A stretch of DNA of 64,000 nt, from NCBI GenBank assembly GCA_029233925.1, contig JARGOX010000026.1:27898-91897 (forward strand), in the 5' to 3' direction. Below the pieces are notes generated by a model. That model saw only the letters and a list, made by a program, of their open reading frames with translations. It was not told the origin of the DNA and searched no databases. Positions within the stretch are counted from its first letter, which is position 1. Every line of letters begins with the position of its first letter. Positions 18,340 through 25,866 of this stretch are shown here, piece after piece. This stretch comes from Rhizobiaceae bacterium. Lineage in GTDB: Bacteria > Pseudomonadota > Alphaproteobacteria > Rhizobiales > Rhizobiaceae. The translations under genes and the position numbers were made by a program.

Positions 18340-19895
18340 GGTGACACGTGCCTTTCTGCGCCCAGCGGCGGTATCAGCTGAATGCCGCTGGCGTTGACCA
18401 AAGCGCGGGTGCGCACGAGCTCAGCCGATTTTTCCAGATCGCCTGCCATATAGCGATCATCGGTGAGAACCGCGATGTCCTGTCGATAGACATCCATAAC
18501 GCGGGCAAGCGGCGCGCTGGTTTTCAAGGGCGCGCGAAAGTGGATGCCCTGCGCGGCGCACAGCATCTCGATACCCAATATGCGGCCCAGATTGTCATTC
18601 ATGTCGGCCAGACGGCGTGCGCCATGCGCCGCCATGGAGACATGATCTTCCTGATTGGCGCTGGTCGGCGTGCTGTCGGTTGAGCAAGGGTTGGCGCGTT
18701 GTTTGTTTTCACTCATCAGGGCGGCGCTGGTGACTTCGGCAATCATCAGACCGGAATTGAGGCCGGGCTTGGGTGTCAGGAAGGGCGGCAGGTCGAAACT
18801 CAATGTCGGATCCACCATCAGCGCAATGCGGCGCTGCGAGATGGCGCCGATCTCGGCAATGGAAAGTGCGATCTGATCGGCGGCAAAAGCGACGGGTTCA
18901 GCGTGAAAATTGCCTCCGGAAATCACATCTCCCGTTTCGACGATGACCAGCGGATTGTCTGTCACCGCATTGGCCTCGATTTCGAGCGTCGTGCCAACCT
19001 GGCGCAACAGGTCGATACAGGCACCGGTGACCTGCGGCTGGCAGCGGATGCAATAGGGATCCTGCACACGGGTATCGCCCTCACGGTGACTTTCGCGAAT
19101 GGCAGAACCTTCCATCAGGGCCCTTATGGCGCTTGCTGCTTCGATCTGGCCGCGGTGACCGCGCAAGGCATGGATTTCAGGCCGCATGGGGGCGGTGGAC
19201 CCCATGATTGCATCGGTCGAAAGAGCGCTGATCAGCAGCGCATTTTCCGCGCAGCGCCAGGTTTCGAACAATTCGCCAAGCGCATAGGCGGTGGAAAATT
19301 GCGTGCCGTTGATAAATGCCAGCCCTTCCTTCGGGCCCAGCGCAATCGGTTCCAGCCCGGCGGCCTCCAGAGCTGCGCGTCCCGGCAGGATCTGCCCTTC
19401 GTGAACGGCTTCGCCCTCCCCGATAATGACCGCAGTCATATGGGCAAGCGGCGCCAGGTCACCGGAGGCACCAACGGATCCTTGAGCGGGAATGACGGGG
19501 ATGACTTTGCGGGCCAGCATCTGCTCCAGCAAGGTGACCAGTTCGAAACGCACCCCCGAAGCACCACGACAAAGCGAAAGCAATTTCAGCACCATCATCA
19601 TGCGCACGGTGCGTTCGGGAACCGGGGCGCCGACCCCGCAGCAATGGGAAAGGATGAGATTGCGTTGCAAGGTGGCTGCATCTCTGGGGGCAATCTTGAC
19701 GCTTGCCAGTTTGCCAAAGCCTGTGTTGACCCCATAGACGGCGGCATCTCCGGCGACGACTTCGGCAATGATGGCCGCAGCGGCATCAATGCCCGGGCGG
19801 CAGGCTGGATCGATCCTGATGTCCGGTTCGTTCCAGTAGATGGATTCAAGCTGCGCCAGCGACATGGCGCCGGGTGTCAGGGTTATGGCAGTCAT
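18336..19895 (-). CDS. hutH: histidine ammonia-lyase
   Basis: A 519-aa lyase that removes ammonia from histidine to give urocanate. The self-forming MIO cofactor triad Ala-Ser-Gly lies in [15 protein letters not shown]; other family segments are [11 protein letters not shown] and [15 protein letters not shown]. The length is normal for HutH. The start at MTAITLTPG overlaps the hutI stop as ATGA; the upstream ORF-track start would intrude into hutI. It is the first enzyme of the pathway and the second gene in the minus-strand operon. Confidence 0.97.
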   Translation of the reverse strand: MTAITLTPGAMSLAQLESIYWNEPDIRIDPACRPGIDAAAAIIAEVVAGDAAVYGVNTGFGKLASVKIAPRDAATLQRNLILSHCCGVGAPVPERTVRMMMVLKLLSLCRGASGVRFELVTLLEQMLARKVIPVIPAQGSVGASGDLAPLAHMTAVIIGEGEAVHEGQILPGRAALEAAGLEPIALGPKEGLAFINGTQFSTAYALGELFETWRCAENALLISALSTDAIMGSTAPMRPEIHALRGHRGQIEAASAIRALMEGSAIRESHREGDTRVQDPYCIRCQPQVTGACIDLLRQVGTTLEIEANAVTDNPLVIVETGDVISGGNFHAEPVAFAADQIALSIAEIGAISQRRIALMVDPTLSFDLPPFLTPKPGLNSGLMIAEVTSAALMSENKQRANPCSTDSTPTSANQEDHVSMAAHGARRLADMNDNLGRILGIEMLCAAQGIHFRAPLKTSAPLARVMDVYRQDIAVLTDDRYMAGDLEKSAELVRTRALVNASGIQLIPPLGAERHVSP

Positions 19896-21097
19896 GAAAG
19901 GCTCCCGACGATGCGGCGAGTGAGAGGGTTGAACCCCATTCGGTAGGCGAGTTCCGCCGGGTGGGTGACATCCCACAGTGCAAGTTCGGCGCTTTTTCCA
20001 GTCTCAATGGTGCCGACATGCGCCAGCCCCAGAGCCCGTGCGGCATTCCGCGTCACGCCTGCCAAAGCCTCTTGCGGCGTAAGGCGGAACAAGGTGCACG
20101 CCATATTCATGCTCAGGAGCAGTGAGCTGAGAGGGGATGAACCGGGGTTGCAATCGGTGGCGAGCGCCATGTCGACGCCGTACTGCCTGAAGAGGTCCAC
20201 CGGTGGCTTCTGTGTCTCGCGCAATGTGTAATAGGCGCCAGGCAGCAGAGCGGCGACAGTCCCGGCATTGCTGAGCGCGATGACACCCTCTTCATCGAGA
20301 TATTCCAGGTGGTCGACCGACAATGCGCCGAATTCAGTGGCCATTTTGGCGCCGCCGAGATTGGAGAGTTGTTCCGCATGCAATTTGACCGGCAAGCCGA
20401 GGCTGCGGGCTTTTTCGAAGACCCGTCTGATCTGCGCCGGAGAAAAAGCGATACCCTCGCAAAATCCGTCGACCGCGTCGACCAGACCTTCGCGAAAGGC
20501 GACCTCAAGGGTGGGAATGCACACGTCATCAATATAGGCGTCCGGCTTGTCCGCATAGTCCGGCGGAATGGCATGTGCGCCGAGAAAACTGGTGCGAATG
20601 CGAATATTGCGTTCTTTTGAAATGGCGCGCGCCGTGCGCAGCATGCGCAATTCGGTTTCGCAATCCAGGCCGTAGCCGGATTTGACCTCGATTGTCGCTG
20701 CACCTTCGGAAATCAGTTGATCGACCCGGGCGAGCGCCGAGGCCAGCAATGCGGCGTTGCTGGCGCTGCGTGTTGCTGTCACTGTCGCGTTGATGCCGCC
20801 ACCGGCGCGGGCGATGTCCTCATAGGAGGCACCCTGCAAGCGCATTTCGAATTCTCGGGCGCGGTTGCCCCCGGCGACGATATGGGTGTGACAGTCGATC
20901 AGGGCAGGGGTGATCAACCGCCCGTCTACATCCTCAATCGGCAAATGGCTGAAAGTTTGCGGAATATCCGTGGCCGAACCCAGCCAGGATATGCTGCCGT
21001 CCACAACGACAAGCGCGCCCTGTTCGATGAGGCCATAGTCGGCCCCGCCCTTTGTCATGGTGGCAATTCGGGCATTCTTGAGGATAAATCCAGTCAT
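19892..21097 (-). CDS. hutI: imidazolonepropionase
   Basis: A 401-aa metal-dependent amidohydrolase that opens 4-imidazolone-5-propanoate to formiminoglutamate. The HxH metal motif is in [12 protein letters not shown], followed by [25 protein letters not shown] with its metal His, and [12 protein letters not shown] with the catalytic Asp. It is the first gene of the leftward operon and begins about 80 bp from the divergent hutF. The palindrome in that gap is the likely operator. Confidence 0.97.
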   Translation of the reverse strand: MTGFILKNARIATMTKGGADYGLIEQGALVVVDGSISWLGSATDIPQTFSHLPIEDVDGRLITPALIDCHTHIVAGGNRAREFEMRLQGASYEDIARAGGGINATVTATRSASNAALLASALARVDQLISEGAATIEVKSGYGLDCETELRMLRTARAISKERNIRIRTSFLGAHAIPPDYADKPDAYIDDVCIPTLEVAFREGLVDAVDGFCEGIAFSPAQIRRVFEKARSLGLPVKLHAEQLSNLGGAKMATEFGALSVDHLEYLDEEGVIALSNAGTVAALLPGAYYTLRETQKPPVDLFRQYGVDMALATDCNPGSSPLSSLLLSMNMACTLFRLTPQEALAGVTRNAARALGLAHVGTIETGKSAELALWDVTHPAELAYRMGFNPLTRRIVGSLS

Positions 21098-21130
21098 GGA
21101 TCATCTGCTTTCGGCTTTTGCTTTCTTCCG

Positions 21131-21152
21131 TTATTATGTATATTCATAATAA
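21131..21152. promoter_or_regulatory. palindrome between hutI and hutF, likely HutC operator
   Basis: TTATTATG-TATATT-CATAATAA is a perfect 8-bp inverted repeat with a 6-bp spacer. It lies in the 81-bp gap between the divergent hutI and hutF starts. HutC repressors are known to bind AT-rich palindromes at hut promoters and release on urocanate, and hutC is encoded two genes away. Binding here is inferred. Confidence 0.65.
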
Positions 21153-21178
21153 ATTATTGTCAACGAAATGGAGTGGGC

Positions 21179-22552
21179 ATGACGCCGCTTTTTGCTGAAC
21201 AGGCACTTCTTCCCGATGGCTTGGCCAGGGACGTGCGGATCGTCGTGGATGACGCCGGTATTATCGCCAGCGTGACGCGGCACAGCGCGCCGCAGCCATC
21301 CGATCTGAACCTGCAGTCAAGGCTGCTGCTGCCCGCCCTGTGCAATGTGCACAGCCACGCGTTCCAGCGGGCCATGTCGGGCATGACGGAATACCGGTCT
21401 GCCAAACACGATGATTTCTGGACCTGGCGGAGGCTGATGTATCGTTTTCTGGATGTACTCACCCCGGATCACATCGAGGCGATTGCCGCCCTTGTCTATG
21501 TGGAGATGCTGGAGGCGGGTTATGCCGCCGTCGGCGAGTTTCACTATGTGCACCACCAGCCCGGCGGGCGCGTCTATGACAATCGTGCCGAATTGTCTGA
21601 ACGCATCTTTGCAGCGAGCCAGCTGTCCGGCATTGGCCTGACCCATCTGCCGGTTCTCTATTCCTATGGTGGCGCCGGTAAAGCGCCATTGCAGGGAGGG
21701 CAATTGCGCTTTGGCAATGATCTGGAGGAGTTCACACGGCTTTTTGAAGCCGCCAAAAAGGCCATGAACCATCTTCCGCCCGACAGCGCAATCGGTGTTG
21801 CGCCCCATTCTCTGCGGGCCATGGACCCGCAAAACCTCGAACAGATCGCCTCACGCTTTAAGCAGGGGCCAATCCATATCCATGCAGCCGAACAGGTCAG
21901 GGAAGTTGAAGACGTACAGGCCTGGCTGGGCGCCCGTCCGGTTGAATATCTGTTGGAAGAGGTGGGTGTCGATCCGCGCTGGTGCCTGATACACACCACC
22001 CAGATGAATGACACGGAGACCAGCGGTCTGGCGCAATCCGGCGCTGTTGCCGGCCTGTGTCCGATCACCGAGGCCAATCTCGGCGACGGCATATTCAACG
22101 GGCAGGAATTCCTGGCGGCAGGAGGCACTTTTGCCATCGGATCGGATTCCAATATTCGCATTTCCCTGTCGGAGGAATTGCGGCAGTTGGAATATAGCCA
22201 GCGGCTGTCGCTCAGGGCCCGCAACATCATGGCGTCGAGCGATCTGTCGACGGGGCAATTGCTCTACACGAAGGCTGCTGCGGGCGGTGCGCAGGCCCTG
22301 CAGCGCAACAGTGGCGCTCTGCAAGTGGGAAATTGGGCTGATCTGGTGGCCATTGATACGCAGGACATTCATCTGTGCGGATTGTCGCAAAGACAGCTTC
22401 TGGATGGTTGGATTTTTTCCGGCAATGACCGGCTTGTAACGGACGTCTGGTCGGCAGGGCGTCATTGTGTGCAAAATGGCCGCCACCGGCAGCGCGATTC
22501 GATTGCGCATCACTATCGTGGCGTGCTTCGCGAACTGACCAATCTTCTGTGA
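21179..22552 (+). CDS. hutF: formiminoglutamate deiminase
   Basis: A 457-aa amidohydrolase of the HutF type, which converts N-formimino-glutamate to N-formyl-glutamate and ammonia. Metal-site motifs are NVHSHAFQRAMSG (HxH), HIHAAEQ, LIHTTQM and IGSDSN with the catalytic Asp. The ORF track begins 154 codons early inside the hutI antisense; the true start is the ATG after GGAG at 21179 (MTPLFAEQ). It pairs with hutG for the five-step pathway and is followed 16 bp later by hutC. Confidence 0.96.
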   Translation: MTPLFAEQALLPDGLARDVRIVVDDAGIIASVTRHSAPQPSDLNLQSRLLLPALCNVHSHAFQRAMSGMTEYRSAKHDDFWTWRRLMYRFLDVLTPDHIEAIAALVYVEMLEAGYAAVGEFHYVHHQPGGRVYDNRAELSERIFAASQLSGIGLTHLPVLYSYGGAGKAPLQGGQLRFGNDLEEFTRLFEAAKKAMNHLPPDSAIGVAPHSLRAMDPQNLEQIASRFKQGPIHIHAAEQVREVEDVQAWLGARPVEYLLEEVGVDPRWCLIHTTQMNDTETSGLAQSGAVAGLCPITEANLGDGIFNGQEFLAAGGTFAIGSDSNIRISLSEELRQLEYSQRLSLRARNIMASSDLSTGQLLYTKAAAGGAQALQRNSGALQVGNWADLVAIDTQDIHLCGLSQRQLLDGWIFSGNDRLVTDVWSAGRHCVQNGRHRQRDSIAHHYRGVLRELTNLL

Positions 22553-22568
22553 CGGGATCACCATCGGC

Positions 22569-23276
22569 ATGCGCAGCTACAAGGACATTCACAATATTCT
22601 GCTGGAGCGTATCAAGAGCGGTGAGTGGCCGCAGGGCGGTCTGATTCCTGCAGAGGCGGATCTGGCTCTTGAATTTGGCTGCACGCGGGTGACGGTCAAC
22701 CGGGCGATGCAGGCGCTCGCCGATGGCGGGCTTCTCGAGCGGCGGCGCAAGGCCGGAACGCGGGTTATCCAGCGGCTGACACGCAATGCGCATTTTCAGA
22801 TCCCGATCGTTCGCCATGAGATCGAAAAACGCGGTGGCAATTACAAATACCTGTTGATCGGCCGGGAAGAAGTGACTGTCCCACAAAAGGTGCAGGCCGA
22901 ACTGGCCATCGGCCCGGATGAAAGCGCCCTGCACATCCTCAGTCTGCATTTTGCCGATGGCAAACCCTATCAACTGGAAGACCGCTGGATTGCCTTGGGC
23001 ACCGTGCCCCTGGCGCGGGAGGAAAGCTTTGATGCAATAAGCCCCAATGAATGGCTGTTGCAGCAGGTCCCCTATACAAATGCGGAACATGTTTTTCGCG
23101 CCGCACAGCCCACACCGGAAGATGACGACCATTTGAAACTGGCGCCAGGCGAACCGGTTTTCATCATAGAGCGGACAACATGGTTGTCAGACAAGGCGGT
23201 GACCCATGTTCGGCTGGTTCACCCGGGCCACAGTTTTCAACTGGTCACCCGCGACCAGAATGCCGCCACGCTTTAG
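22569..23276 (+). CDS. hutC: HutC, GntR-family repressor of histidine utilisation
   Basis: A 235-aa regulator with a winged helix-turn-helix (residues 1-70; AEADLALEFGCTRVTVNRAMQALADGG) and a UTRA effector domain (about 90-230) ending in the typical ERTTWLSD...THVRLVHPG. HutC proteins repress hut genes and respond to urocanate. It lies directly downstream of hutF in the same direction and probably controls both arms through the hutI-hutF palindrome. Confidence 0.94.
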   Translation: MRSYKDIHNILLERIKSGEWPQGGLIPAEADLALEFGCTRVTVNRAMQALADGGLLERRRKAGTRVIQRLTRNAHFQIPIVRHEIEKRGGNYKYLLIGREEVTVPQKVQAELAIGPDESALHILSLHFADGKPYQLEDRWIALGTVPLAREESFDAISPNEWLLQQVPYTNAEHVFRAAQPTPEDDDHLKLAPGEPVFIIERTTWLSDKAVTHVRLVHPGHSFQLVTRDQNAATL

Positions 23277-23398
23277 ATAAAAACCGGCACCTTGCCAAAA
23301 GACATTGACGCTGGGCAATTCGATCGCCAACCTGAAAAGCGATGGAACTGTGCTCCAATTGTGGGACCAGCGCCGGACGCCAGCTTTTGGGAGCCATT

Positions 23399-24292
23399 GT
23401 GAGCAAGCGCTATTACGGTCTGCCATCTCTGACCAGCCTGGCCGTGTTCGAGGCCACGGCACGGCATCTGAGTCTGAAACAGGCGGCCTCGGAGCTTAAC
23501 GTCACACCCGGCGCTGTCAGTCACCAGATCAAGGCACTGGAAAGCGAAGTCGGCAAACCCCTGTTCAAACGCATCCACAGGGGCGTTGAACTGACGCAGG
23601 CTGGTGAAGAGCTTCACTTCGTGCTGGCCTCATCCTTTGCGCAGATGGCGTCCTCCATTGACATGATCAGTTCCGGCACGTCCGAGCGAACGATCACCAT
23701 CGGCGCAACCACGGCCGTTGCAGGCCTTTGGCTGATGCCAAGGATGGGGCGTTTCCTGCAGGCACATCCCGATGTGCGTCTTAACCACCGGGTTTCCGAC
23801 ACCTCCTTCGATTTGGCGCGTTCGGATGTGGATCTGGTCGTGCGATACGGGTCAGGTCGGCGCGACGGAGAACATTCGATCAAACTGTTTTCCGATACAG
23901 TCGTACCGGTTTGCAGCCCGGAATTTGCCGCAAACCATGTGGTGCAGAGCTGTGAAGATCTGCTGGCGCAACCTTTGCTGCAACTGGAAGGCCTGGATAC
24001 CGGCTGGATGGGCTGGAAGGGATGGTTTGCCGAGTGCGGCGTTGATGCGCCGCGCATTCACGGTCCGAAATTCAACAATTATACCATTGCACTGCAGGCA
24101 GCAGAACAGGGTGCCGGCATCGCTCTTGGATGGCAGCGGCTGATTGATCGATATCTGTCAGCTCAAAGGCTGGTTGTGCTGCCCGGCTTTCGCGTGACGC
24201 CGCCGGGGGCCTTTTATCTCTCCTGGAGCAGCAAGAAAGAACCTGATTCATCCCTTGCGCTGGTGCGCGACTGGCTGGTGCATGCGGTGTGA
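23399..24292 (+). CDS. LysR-family regulator (GcvA-like)
   Basis: A 297-aa LysR-type regulator. The N-terminal winged helix (LPSLTSLAVFEATARHLSLK, then TPGAVSHQIKALESEVG) is of the GcvA/AmpR subgroup, and the C-terminal half is a periplasmic-binding-like effector domain. I prefer the GTG at 23399, which has GGGAG 8 bases upstream, over the ATG 57 bases earlier. It stands just upstream of the Rieske oxygenase gene and reads the same way; a perfect palindrome follows its stop. It probably regulates the Rieske/flavoprotein genes. The effector is unknown. Confidence 0.88.
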   Translation: MSKRYYGLPSLTSLAVFEATARHLSLKQAASELNVTPGAVSHQIKALESEVGKPLFKRIHRGVELTQAGEELHFVLASSFAQMASSIDMISSGTSERTITIGATTAVAGLWLMPRMGRFLQAHPDVRLNHRVSDTSFDLARSDVDLVVRYGSGRRDGEHSIKLFSDTVVPVCSPEFAANHVVQSCEDLLAQPLLQLEGLDTGWMGWKGWFAECGVDAPRIHGPKFNNYTIALQAAEQGAGIALGWQRLIDRYLSAQRLVVLPGFRVTPPGAFYLSWSSKKEPDSSLALVRDWLVHAV

Positions 24293-24294
24293 AA

Positions 24295-24321
24295 TTTCAG
24301 GTGAATCATGCTCACCTGAAA
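24295..24321. promoter_or_regulatory. 10-bp inverted repeat upstream of the Rieske gene
   Basis: TTTCAGGTGA-ATCATGC-TCACCTGAAA is perfect over 10 bp. It lies just after the LysR stop and about 80 bp before the Rieske start. No T-tract follows, so an operator (LysR or FCD-type GntR) is more likely than a terminator. Confidence 0.5.
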
Positions 24322-24399
24322 GCGAATTGATTCCGAATTGATCGATACCCGGTTTGTGCGTCATGAATGCAAACAGAGTGCGTTCTCATGGAGGGTGTG

Positions 24400-25572
24400 A
24401 TGGGTTTTGTTCAGCCGGTTGATCTGGAGCGTGTCATGAGACCCGTCCATCAGGCGCAGGGTCTTGCCAATGAATTCTATGTGGACCCGAACCTGTTCGA
24501 GCAGGAAAAATCAGCCGTCTTCTTTCGGAACTGGACGGCGATCGGTTTCTGCAAGGATGTGCCCGAACCCGGTGATGCCATGCCCGTCGACCTTCTTGGG
24601 CAGCCCCTGTTGGTGGTGCATGGACGCGACGGCATGGTGCGGGTTTTCCAGAATACTTGCCGCCATCGTGGCATGATCCTGATGGAGAAAAAGGGCAGAC
24701 TGCGCGGCGCGATCCGCTGTCCCTATCATTCCTGGTGTTACGATCATGATGGCGCCTTGAAAACCACCCCCCATGTGGGCGGGCCGGGAAAGAATATCCA
24801 CGAGGATATTGATCGCAGCACCTTGGGGCTGTTTCCCATTCGCTGCCATGTCTGGCGCGATATCCTTTTCGTCAATCTGTCCGGCGATGCACCGGAGTTT
24901 GACGATTACGCCGCAGACCTGAAGGCACGCTGGGCAGAATTCGATCAGCCCATGCATCCCGGCGGCGACGAAAGTGCGTTTCGCCTGGAGCTTGATACCA
25001 ATTGGAAGCTGGCGGTCGAAAACTATTGTGAAAGCTATCATCTTCCCTGGGTTCACCCCGGTCTCAACAGCTATTCCCGGCTGGAAGACCATTACAATAT
25101 CGAACAGCCGGGACATTTTTCAGGGCAGGGCACCCGCGTCTACCGGTCGATGATCAATGAAGGGGGCGCGCCTTTTGCGGATTTTGAGGGCCTCGGTGAT
25201 AAATGGCAGGCCGGTGCGGAATATGTAGCGCTCTACCCCAATGTCCTGCTGGGTGTGCACCGCGATCATGCCTTTGCCATCATCCTGCAACCGGTGACCC
25301 ACGAAAAGACCATCGAGCACGTGCAGCTTTATTACGCCACCGGCGATACGGCCGTGGCAGACCGCTCCGACTTGCGCGCCGCCAATGCCGCGCTTTGGAA
25401 AACGGTGTTTGCAGAGGACATTTTTGTGGTGGAAGGCATGCAAAGAGGACGGCACGGAGCAAAATTTGATGGCGGACGGTTTTCTCCCATCATGGACAGT
25501 GCGACCCATCTTTTTCACCACTGGGTGGCCAGCCAGTTTGCCGCTTCGCTGCAGGACAAAGAACCCGTGTGA
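24400..25572 (+). CDS. Rieske non-heme iron oxygenase, alpha subunit (betaine demethylase-like)
   Basis: A 390-aa oxygenase subunit. The Rieske [2Fe-2S] ligands are CRHRG and CPYHSWC, and the mononuclear iron ligands lie in ENYCESYHLPWVHPG, with a later Asp in PIMDSATHLFHH. The sequence style matches GbcA, Stc2 and choline monooxygenase relatives, which act on quaternary amines, better than aromatic-ring dioxygenases; this is by eye only. GGAGGG precedes the ATG at 24400; earlier ATGs at 24367 and 24388 are less likely. No reductase or ferredoxin gene is adjacent, so electrons must come from elsewhere. It overlaps the start of the 76-aa gene. Confidence 0.9.
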   Translation: MGFVQPVDLERVMRPVHQAQGLANEFYVDPNLFEQEKSAVFFRNWTAIGFCKDVPEPGDAMPVDLLGQPLLVVHGRDGMVRVFQNTCRHRGMILMEKKGRLRGAIRCPYHSWCYDHDGALKTTPHVGGPGKNIHEDIDRSTLGLFPIRCHVWRDILFVNLSGDAPEFDDYAADLKARWAEFDQPMHPGGDESAFRLELDTNWKLAVENYCESYHLPWVHPGLNSYSRLEDHYNIEQPGHFSGQGTRVYRSMINEGGAPFADFEGLGDKWQAGAEYVALYPNVLLGVHRDHAFAIILQPVTHEKTIEHVQLYYATGDTAVADRSDLRAANAALWKTVFAEDIFVVEGMQRGRHGAKFDGGRFSPIMDSATHLFHHWVASQFAASLQDKEPV

Positions 25573-25802
25573 TGGTGAATCCGGAAAATTTGAATGCAGC
25601 CTTGCTGGATGCCCATGACAGAGCCGAAGGCGGTCGATTGGCTGAACTCTATCATAGGGCTGCAAGCATCAGTGAACAGGCCGGTAAGATGGACCAGGCC
25701 TGTTTCTATTTCACCCATGCCTATGTCTTTGCCCTGCAGGAGGGCCTGCCCGTGGCAACGGACCTCCATGCACGGCTGAAGGCGCTCGGTCGCGAAGAAT
25801 GA
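25572..25802 (+). CDS. small TPR-like helical protein
   Basis: A 76-aa protein I do not recognise. Its start ATG overlaps the stop of the Rieske gene (TGATG), so translation is probably coupled. The sequence is helical and resembles one or two TPR repeats (LAELYHRAASISEQAGKMDQ, then ACFYFTHAYVFALQEG), as in small accessory proteins of oxidoreductase operons. No signal peptide is visible. A 22-bp tandem duplication covers its stop codon. Its place between the oxygenase and the flavoprotein suggests an assembly or partner role. Confidence 0.7.
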   Translation: MVNPENLNAALLDAHDRAEGGRLAELYHRAASISEQAGKMDQACFYFTHAYVFALQEGLPVATDLHARLKALGREE

Positions 25803-25828
25803 CAGTCTCGGTCGCGAAGAATGACAGT
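25785..25828. repeat. perfect tandem duplication of 22 bp
   Basis: CTCGGTCGCGAAGAATGACAGT occurs twice head to tail. The first copy contains the stop codon of the 76-aa gene, and the second lies in the gap before the flavoprotein gene. It looks like a recent slippage or unequal-crossing event. Confidence 0.9.
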
Positions 25829-25866
25829 CCGGCAGATGCAACAAGCCGGCAATCGAAAGTGAACAG

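Noticed and set aside
18699-19946. 415-aa plus-strand ORF opposite hutH
   Set aside because: Antisense shadow of a clear hutH gene with all motifs in place.
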